This document shows, in pieces, positions 56,606-64,000 of a stretch of DNA of 64,000 nt. This stretch comes from Fragilaria crotonensis (lineage: Eukaryota; Bacillariophyta; Fragilariophyceae; Fragilariales; Fragilariaceae). A model generated the notes under the pieces. That model searched no databases, had not been told where the DNA came from, and worked only from the letters and a program-made list of their open reading frames with translations. Location of the stretch: positions 1 to 64,000 of the forward strand of contig JAKSYS010000133.1 of NCBI GenBank assembly GCA_022925895.1, given 5' to 3'. Positions within the stretch are counted from its first letter, which is position 1. Every line of letters starts with the position of its first letter. Both the position numbers and the translations under genes were made by a program.

Positions 56606-58903
56606 TCAAGATATTGGGTTCAGAGTCTTTGATGAAGGATATTCAGGATGATTGTGTTGTTGCCAATAATATGAAAATGGATTGTGAGTGATCTGAGACA
56701 ATGGGTTGCTGAGGGCATTCTCAAGGTGTGGGAGAGCCCAGGATCCATAAACATCGGTGGATCCACGTTTTGTAGTAATCACTTGGATGAGGCGAGTTGC
56801 AAGAGACAAGGGAATGGTTTTGGGATCATCAATGACATGATAAACAGGGTTTGGTTGGCGCCAAAGTTGGCTAGGATTGTTGGGACAAGTCCAGGGATTG
56901 GCAGCATAACAGGTGTTCATTGGAATGCAGGCTTGGTCATTGAAAAGCTGTTGGACTGTTGTTGTTGTGTAGGGTTTGATGGTCCCATTGTGTTGATGAA
57001 AGATGATTGGTTTGTTCTCCTTGTTGTAGATAATAGGGAAAGTGTGAGCACTTGGCAATGGAATAGGAAGCTCAGTTGGGGATCCTGAAGTGTAGAAGGA
57101 GTTGACTGATGCTCTTGGGTGTTGCCTTGGTAGATAAGGACTTTGATTGGCAAGGGTGTTTGAGGTAGGACACATTGAGGGTCAGTGACATTGATGTTGG
57201 AAACAACTCTGAACATGGTGTATTCATGATCTGGCAGGAAATCAATGGAATGGTTGATGGTATCTGTCTTGATGGGGTCAAAGTTGGACTTAAGGGTTGC
57301 ATAATCACAGTTTCCAATTGGGATGGTGAAGTTCTGAAGATCATTGGAAGTGAGCGGACGGCAGATGACAAAGTTGACGGCAATAGCAGTGGCTTTTGAA
57401 TGCATGATTGATAACTGTTCAGGTGTGGGGATGTGGCCATTGGGAAGGCTGAGCAATTGTGATTCATGAGTAGATCAACAGGAGGAAGGGAACCAATGTA
57501 GATGTTTGAGGGTTGCAAATGTAAGTCATCTCCAGTTGTGAGTTTGGCAGTCAAAGTTGCATGTTGGCGGAGTGTTGCTGAGATTAAGACACGGGCAACA
57601 TGGGAAGCAGATGGAGATATTCCAGTTGTAGGTTCTCCAAAACCGTTGACAAGCGGTGAATGAGTGAATGCAATGAGGGATGCAGAGTCCAAATGTGCAG
57701 GGTTTGAATATGGGAAGTCCTGGTGCTGTCCAAAGTGGTATCATAGGGACTGGGAGTCAATTGCTGATCTTGGAAGAATTTGATAATGAATCGCGGGACA
57801 TCTCTGAAGTTACTTCGGTTCGGGAAAAGTCGTAGAGCGGTCGCAAAAGTTGGGATATTGCGAATGATATCAGCAAGTTCAGGGGGTTGGTGAGGGCATG
57901 AAGATGTTTGTCCCTGAATATAAATGTGGATGAGGTACATCATTTTGAAGGCATAAAGGATGGATAGGGAGCATTCATGTCCAAAGGATCCAGGTTCATA
58001 GTCACTCAAAGGGATACAAATAGTGATGGGGTGCCATTAGTGAGTTGAGATCTGTGCTCAGAAGAAAGATTGTCCATGACCAAATTGGTTGTTCTGTTGA
58101 AAGTGTGTTGGATGCATTGAATGAATTCCTCTTGATTGGGGTCTTTGTCAGATCCAGCAATGAGAATGGGATAAAGGTTGCACATCAGGTGGCGAAGATG
58201 TTCGGTCGTCAAGTCGCGAATGCATTGTTTGGTGACTGGATTTGACTGAATATAACGTAGGCAGAAGCTTGCAGCTGTGATACTTGAATCAACACATGTT
58301 GGAAGGTTGCACATGGTGATTGGCCCATTGATATCATCTTGAAGAGTTGCATCAGCATAGAAAAGAAGTGAGGCATGTGGATTGGTTCTGGAATCCAAAT
58401 CAGAATGGTGTTGCAAAGGGGACATGATGGATTGGGTCCAAGACATTGTCTTCAGGGCAAGGGGTGTGCAGTTTGTCAAGGCGATATGGAAGCTCCAAAG
58501 TTTCATCATCATCAGATAGTTCAAGAAATGCTGTGATTCCAGTTGATGTGGAAAGGCAATCAAAGGTACTGTCATTGCTGCTGCTCAAATTGGAAAACAA
58601 GGGACTGAAAAGTTCTGAATTGAGACTGATTGCTGGAGAAGGTGGTGCATCAAGATTCCTAGGTCCAGAGGTGTTGAAGGTTTTCAAATAATTGATCTGA
58701 CATGATTGGGTTCTGTTTTTGCTTGAAGGAGTTGAAGGGGTATCAGTTTCATCATCATCAATTGAAATGGTGAATGGGATTGCAGCATTGATAGGTGGCT
58801 TGACATAAAAAGGGTTGGCAACATTGATGGGAGTTGCAAATTGCTTGGACTTGGTTGGGGTAGAGGCCTTGCTGGTCTTGGAATATTTTTCGTCATTTTG
58901 CAT
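56606..58903 (-). pseudogene. ORF-B: extra protein of the copia element, unknown, frameshifted
   Basis: Starts at ATG 58903 (MQNDEKYSKT). Overlapping frames at 58400-58903, 58006-58575, 57584-58009, 57072-57692, 56917-57456 and 56606-57175 connect as one protein of roughly 760 residues if about five single-base shifts are repaired. Coding character is clear in each piece (for example CVDSSITAASFCLRYIQ, FRDVPRFIIKFFQD, NFVICRPLTSNDLQNF, TKRGSTDVYGSWALP). It lacks CCHC, protease, chromodomain or clear membrane segments, so it is not gag, pol or an obvious envelope. I recognise no family. Confidence 0.6.
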
Positions 58904-59064
58904 TTTTGGTAGCTTTTCTGGTTGTCATCCTGTCCATGAGAGTTAGGGAATCCAAAGTTTTAACTGTGAAGGAATCTGGGATAAATGAGCTGGTGTCTGT
59001 GCTGTCATCATTGTCTGAGGAATCTGGGACTGAGTAGGGAGAGTTTTGAATCATTGGGAGTGCA

Positions 59065-60964
59065 TCAAGTTGTTTTGGAGATTCCTTTTGTCGCCGTTGC
59101 TTTGTTCTTCAACTTCAACGTCAGCGGGAACTTTTGTGCTTTGGTGGGCGGCAGTGTCTGATCGCGAACGGAAAGGCATAATTGTTTGGGACACGGGCAG
59201 TAGATGGAGAAGACACTTGAAGCATTAACTACGTCACTATCGTCGTCGTCATCGTCATCCATATCGTCATCGCGATAAATGTTGGTCGTGGAGCGCTGGA
59301 ATGTCGTCAGACGCGTCAGTCATTTCGTCATCGTCCACGGGATCGCCGTTGTAATTAGGAACACGAGCATGGCCGTTAGGTTGGTCACGAGTTGGACGTT
59401 GGTAATTAGGAGGGGACGTCAGAAGGCGGGGTTGGCGCGCGCGGACGGATAGGCGTGGGTAGGATTTCAAAACCGGTCGGACGCAAGATGACGTTTGCGT
59501 TATGGGGAAAAATATGGACGGACGGGCTGCCAAATGTCGCAGCTGCAGTACTGAAAGAGATCTGTACGATCGTCGTAGAAAGGTCATTGGCAGTTCGGCG
59601 CGGGGTCCAATGTGTCCCAAGTCCAGGACTCTTGGGAGCTGATGGTGCGAATCACCACGATCATGGTCGTGGTCGGAAATGGGAAATGGGGGTTCGCCAT
59701 GGGGTCGTTTTGAGCGGCGATATCTCCGGATTGGTCGCTCCGATTTTCGTAAGTGGGAGCTCTTTTGCAGGTCTTGGAGCGCCGGAGGAGTTTCTGACTT
59801 TACTTTTGTCGTGTGAAGGTCCGAACGCCCAACGAAATTGATTTGTTGACTTCCACATTCACGAACATATTGGCGGGTTTTGTAGCGAATCTCTGGTTGT
59901 TTTTGCGTCTGAAAACGCATCCTTTTCGCAGGGGAAGCATCAGGGGAGGAGGCGGGGACGTCTGAGTCATCGAATTGTCGCTTCCTGGTGGATTTTGGGC
60001 GGGTGGGAGCAGGAATCTTGCGGTCGTCGTCACTGCGAACGCTGTAGTCGTCATCTTGGTCGTCGTCGTCGACGTCGCTTTCGTCGAATACGTCTGTCTG
60101 GGGTTGGTAACTGCGAATAGGGGAAGGATGGTGAGTGCCCTGGATGTCTGGAATGTACTCCTGCTTGATTCTCATTACTTTATGAGTGTTTGAGCGCTCT
60201 GCAGTCGCGCTATCGATGGCCTCGGCGTTGCTAGCCGCTTCATCGTTGTCGTCGTCGTCGGTTTCGGTGGCCCTGAATGTTTTGTTGCGCCCAATAGGAG
60301 TTGTAAGGATGCCCTGGATGTATGGATGAGTCTTTTGGTTGTAGTTGGTGGCGCGGGAAGACTTGTTGTTGCGCTCGGAGTTGGCGCGTTCGATGGCCTC
60401 GGCGATGACGGCCGCTTCATCGGTGTCGGATTCGTAGGTAATTGCAGCATGAGTAGTGGGAAGCTTCTTCTTTTTCATTGTAGTTTGTTGATTGCCCAGT
60501 TTGGCTCTCTTAGAGCGAGTTAGATAGAGGGTGGGATGGGTGGGCGTAGCGGCAGGAATGTTGACATCTGCGCTGATGACGACTGGAGGCTCCGTTTCGG
60601 AGGCAAGAAAGGGGGACGAGTCCTTCTTCTTCGACTTCTTGTCGGCTTTCGTAAGGTTGAAGCGAATGGTGGGCATGGTGGGTGGGGCTGAAATGCTGCT
60701 GAAAGGGCTGGGGCTGCTGTTAACTAAGTTCTTAAATATTTGTGTGCACTTTGAATCTGGGGGAGCTCTGTTGAAAAATTCTGTTATTTTCAGTTGCTTC
60801 AGATCTGACAGTTTAGATGGAAGCATAACTGAATTCCTGAGCCTAACTAACTTGAAGGTATCAGAGTTAAAAAAGGGCAGAGGACGCCTGCCTAAGTCGG
60901 TTGATTCTAGGCGAGTGAACCATGATAGATTCTGCGTGCGAGCGCGGAGTGGAGGCCAGACCAT
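59065..60964 (-). CDS. ORF-A: charged low-complexity protein of the copia element
   Basis: Open from an ATG inside the 5' LTR (60964) across the PBS to 59267, with a further in-register piece to 59065 after one shift. A more likely start is an internal Met such as MPTIRFNLTK. It is basic (KKSKKKD, TRSKRAK, RRYRRSKRPH) and acidic by turns (SDVDDDDQDDD), with an internal duplication of about 55 residues (DEAAVIAEAIERANSERN... and DEAASNAEAIDSATAERSN...). The composition suggests a nucleic-acid or chromatin binding, largely disordered protein (inference). Confidence 0.55.
60905..60922 (-). promoter_or_regulatory. Primer-binding site of the copia element
   Basis: Directly internal to the 5' LTR the minus strand reads TGGTTCACTCGCCTAGAA. 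The leading TGG pairs with a tRNA 3' CCA end; a tRNA ending in GGCGAGUGAACCA would fit. I cannot name the tRNA without searching. Confidence 0.7.
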
Positions 60965-61827
60965 GGTTAAATCGGGCGCACGCCAGACCGGGGTCGCAGG
61001 CAGGTGGTGACGTCACGGTGACGGTATCGGTCGCTACAGTACGAACGTTGGCCGGTGCTACGGTTTCAGGACTACTGGATGCTACGCTAGCGGCAGAGGA
61101 AGCGGGAGTGCTAGTAGCAAACGCGACGGTATACGCGTGGGAGTCTACTGGACGGGTATACTGAGCTACGGTATGACTAGGCGTAACTACAGTACATGTA
61201 GACGTAGACACAGTGCTAGTAGGCGAAGCAACTGTGCTAGTATCTGTAGGTACGATGCAAGTAGATGGTGCTACGTTGCGCGTAGGTGACACTACAGTAT
61301 GTGGACGTGGGTGGAGTCCTACGGTGACGTCGGTAGCCAAGTGGGTACTAGTACACTGGCTATCGCTACAGGGGGACTGAATCGTGACGACGGCGGGTAA
61401 AAAGTCGTCATGGTCAGTTACGCTGCTACGAAAATTGTACATTGTGGAAAAATGGGGGCCGGACTAAATATATTTACAGTGGGACAAATTTGTGAGAAAA
61501 TCGTTGATCACAAGTGAGTGATCAACTTCGTTTGATGAGTGTTTCTGAGGAACACTCAGGAACACAAATGAAACGGTGCACGTCTGGAAGAGTGCACGTC
61601 TGAAAAGGTGTACGTCTGAAGAGGTCGTACGAGGCCGAGCGTTGGGCGAGAAAATGGTCGTTTATGCAACGAACGACATGAAAACGATCGTTACAATTTC
61701 CGAGTGGGATATGATTCCCGTACGACAGTAACGATACAACGTATACTGTTTACTAGCCTAATGTGAAGTGTCGTACTGAATAATGTAGATAGTAAAAGTA
61801 CGTAGGAGCGGTACTAAAAGTCTGTCA
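60923..61827 (-). repeat. 5' LTR of the copia element (right)
   Basis: 905 bp, same length as the left LTR with compensating small indels (for example GGTAGACAAA versus GGGACAAA, GAGAAATCG versus GAGAAAATCG). It carries the same Thr/Ser/Val-rich open frame, here running through the PBS to 60867. Confidence 0.93.
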
Positions 61828-61832
61828 GGTTA
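61828..61832. repeat. Target-site duplication, right copy (GGTTA)
   Basis: Matches 49903-49907. Confidence 0.9.
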
Positions 61833-62013
61833 CAAGTTACAAGTACAGTACTGCATTTACTGCAGTATTGTTTGTTTCGAATTCACGAAAACGTATGCGA
61901 AAATTAAGTCAATCCTCATTCGTCATTATGTCATAGTGACGACACACCTCATCGAATCATTGAAAGCAAAAAGTGATCGTAGACACAACAAATTTCGAAT
62001 CTGAAATGCCACG

Positions 62014-63181
62014 ATGATGATTCGCAGGACGACGAGGACAAGAGCTATTGCGGTCATGGCAGTGCTGTGGACCACTCCATCTGTGCGAGCATTATCCAGT
62101 GTGACTCGAATGATGGTAGTCGGGTAGTGTCACTGGCACCATTCCATTTCAAGCAGTTGGCACTGATGTCGGTTCAGCGGTCACAGGACGACGTATCGAA
62201 AATGTAAATGATGACGATGATGATGGTGGTGGTTGGACGGATGTCGCAATCAAGGCCGCCAAAGTTTTACTGTAAGCCAACGAGAAAAGCTTCAAGGGAT
62301 GGAGTTCTTGGTGTTTCACGTCCCATTTCCATCGTTGGCAGGAGACCACTTGTTGTGGATGATGATGGTTCACGTGTTGGTGATAATGATGTCCATTGCG
62401 ACGACGACACAAGTAACACAATCACAAAGACAATTCATTTTCAACGTCACGGACAAGGGTATCACAATTTAATCTGTGACATGCTCCGTGAGAGGAATCA
62501 ACCGATCGACTTCGAATCGTCCGACAATCCCATGTTGAACCCCATGCTCCGAATGGAATTCTTGGATCCACCCTTGACGCATTCCGGAATACTGCAGTCA
62601 AGGCAGCAGCGAAGCGTCATCGTCGTCAACTTTATGGCAGTACTGACAACTCTCGTCGTACAAAAACACCATCATCACGGACAGGACCGCAATTGATTAT
62701 CGTGTCGCCGCTCTTGAGATGCCTTCAGACAGCACAACACACCTTTGGTGAACAACAGCATCGTGATCATGATGACGATACTATAATACCGTGGATCGCA
62801 CATGAGGGGTGTCGAGAAGAATTGGGACTCTTGGTGGGGAACAAGCGTCGTCGTCGGTCGGAGATCATGGCGGACTACCCGCATGTTGATTTCACACATC
62901 TTGTTCACGAAGATGATGTTCTGTGGGACAAGTTTGAGGGCAAAAAGGAATCCCTGCTGGAACAATCGGAACGCATCTACACATTCTTGACCGAATTTGT
63001 GGCACAACGCCCCGAAGAGGAAATCGCCATTGTCAGTCATTCCGCATATCTGTTCACCATGCTCAATGCCGTTGTGGATACACAAGACGACGATTTGAAA
63101 TCGTGGTTTTTGACTTCGGAAGTACGCACCATTCGACTGCAATTTGCAGACAACCTGCACTTTCTTGGCCCTGTCGAGTAA
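62014..63181 (+). pseudogene. Histidine phosphatase (phosphoglycerate-mutase-like) protein, frame-disrupted
   Basis: ATG 62014/62017 opens a leader (RAIAVMAVLWTTPSVRALSS) resembling a signal or plastid presequence. The catalytic domain begins with FQRHGQGYHN (RHG phospho-acceptor motif, about 62,435-62,465), continues through DPPLTHSGILQ, VSPLLRCLQTA and EELGLLVG, and ends with IVSHSAYLF, the second catalytic His, before a stop at 63181. The frame changes near 62,120, again before 62,280, and near 62,595 (ILQ/VKAAAKRH). Introns cannot be proposed for all of these, so decay or indel errors are likely. It would hydrolyse phosphate esters; the substrate is unknown. Confidence 0.65.
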
Positions 63182-64000
63182 GGTGGACTATTTCTGCACC
63201 TTTGTTCAACGAACGGTTCAAACTCGTGTAGTGTCAGAGTACCAGGTACCTTTTGCCCTCAACTCGACACAGCAGAATGACGAAATAGGTACTTGTACTA
63301 CATCGCGTCCACTCTTTACATATAATGAATTCTACCGGTACTTCGAATCGTAGGTTCGTACTATTGCACACTTTAACCTGGCAACGCATGATCATCATCC
63401 AAGTCCACAATGGTATCGTCACCATCATCGCGAACGCCACACAATGTTGGTCTCCTTTTCTGTTGTTTAGTCAACTCGATTTCACGTGTTACCTGGGTTG
63501 TTGCCAGCAGGAGTCCCATAATTAGTTGTATTACGGTAGTGTGCCAGCAATTACTCGAGTACCTGCGTAGATAGCGAAGTGTACTCTACCGTGGTAAGTA
63601 TGCATACAGGCACGAACTAATCTCCGAGTGCAAGTACATGGAAGGTCTAGACTCTACTCATAGAGAAAGAGCATCGGTGCGCATAGTTAGTATTATATCT
63701 TTGCTACTCAATCTCTGACAAAGTTGTGCCATTGATGCTGAAATGCCGTTCCGGGCAAGGGACAGAGTAATAATGACTTCATTAGGGACTTTAAGCAAAC
63801 TGAAAAATCTCTGCGCGCGCACGCTTTTTGCCCACCTTCAGCCTCCCGGAGAAAACCCGATGTCACACCTCATGTCTCTGGTACTCAGATTCCATCTTGA
63901 AGCTGAGCAAAGGCTAAAGTTGTGCGCAGAAAGTTGCGTTGTCAGGCAACCTCGACCTCTGCGCGCACCAGATCTCCTTTGGCCGCGCCAGGAATTTCCT
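63182..64000. other. Intergenic region to window end
   Basis: GTAC and GGTACC palindromes at about 63,235-63,345 and 63,550-63,640. The last 250 bp are non-coding as far as I can tell, with a repeated CTCTGCGCGC string at about 63,811 and 63,957. Confidence 0.45.

Larger units (their letters stand above)
49908..61827 (-). mobile_element. Complete 11.9-kb Ty1/copia LTR retrotransposon with two extra ORFs upstream of gag
   Basis: Bounded by two 905-bp LTRs with TG...CA ends and flanked by GGTTA duplications. Transcription runs on the minus strand: 5' LTR (right), PBS, ORF-A, ORF-B, gag, protease, integrase, reverse transcriptase, RNase H, PPT, 3' LTR (left). Integrase before RT defines copia rather than gypsy. 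The element is about twice the usual copia length because some 4.5 kb lies between the PBS and gag. The LTRs differ at roughly a dozen sites by eye (about 98-99% identity), so insertion is recent. Nevertheless gag, pol and ORF-B contain several one-base frameshifts, so this copy is probably not autonomous as written, unless these are assembly errors. Confidence 0.92.

Noticed and set aside
1-64000. CRISPR arrays, operons, ribosome-binding sites, rRNA or tRNA genes
   Set aside because: Spliceosomal introns and eukaryotic gene content make prokaryotic features inapplicable; no convincing tRNA or rRNA was spotted by eye, though a tRNAscan run would be needed to exclude them.

Overview
This is a eukaryotic nuclear window, most likely from a diatom (stramenopile). 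The reasons are short GT-AG introns (about 60-150 nt, one of 448 nt), secretory-type N-termini ending in a hydrophobic-then-Ala/Gly-Phe junction like diatom plastid presequences, Gln/Asn-rich stretches, a CoDi-type Ty1/copia retrotransposon, and families I associate with diatoms (tandem O-fucosyltransferase, plant-type LRR, KLC-like TPR). The species cannot be named from sequence alone.

Left part (1-22,000): a membrane-anchored PARP with WWE and ART domains; a PI4-kinase whose N-terminal exon carries hydrophobic segments; an SLC49/FLVCR-like MFS transporter with a plastid-type presequence; a GT32-like glycosyltransferase; a secreted coiled-coil protein; a Cys-rich unknown; and two tandem GT31-like galactosyltransferase genes, the second frameshifted, with a retroelement scrap between them.

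Middle (22,000-49,600): a heavily frameshifted TPR gene; a six-exon ELM2-like/PLU-1-like/double-PHD chromatin gene on the minus strand; a plastid-type PDZ protein; a coiled-coil protein with four FSGFGH repeats; a two-domain O-fucosyltransferase-like protein; a secreted hemerythrin-like protein; a secreted LRR protein; and an armadillo-like protein.

Right part (49,903-61,832): a complete 11.9-kb Ty1/copia element on the minus strand, with two 905-bp LTRs (roughly 98-99% identical by eye), a 5-bp target duplication (GGTTA), primer-binding and polypurine sites, gag and pol in one frame separated by a single stop, and about 4.5 kb of extra coding sequence (ORF-A, ORF-B) between the 5' LTR and gag. 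A disrupted histidine-phosphatase gene follows.

Two patterns run through the window. Intergenic DNA is packed with GTAC-centred palindromes, in contrast to exons. Single-base indels also break many otherwise well-conserved reading frames, which could be decay or residual long-read assembly error. The genes do not form an obvious pathway; protein glycosylation (GT32, two GT31, O-FucT) is the only recurring theme. Start codons were checked by eye, because several of the longest open frames begin at TTG or GTG rather than ATG.
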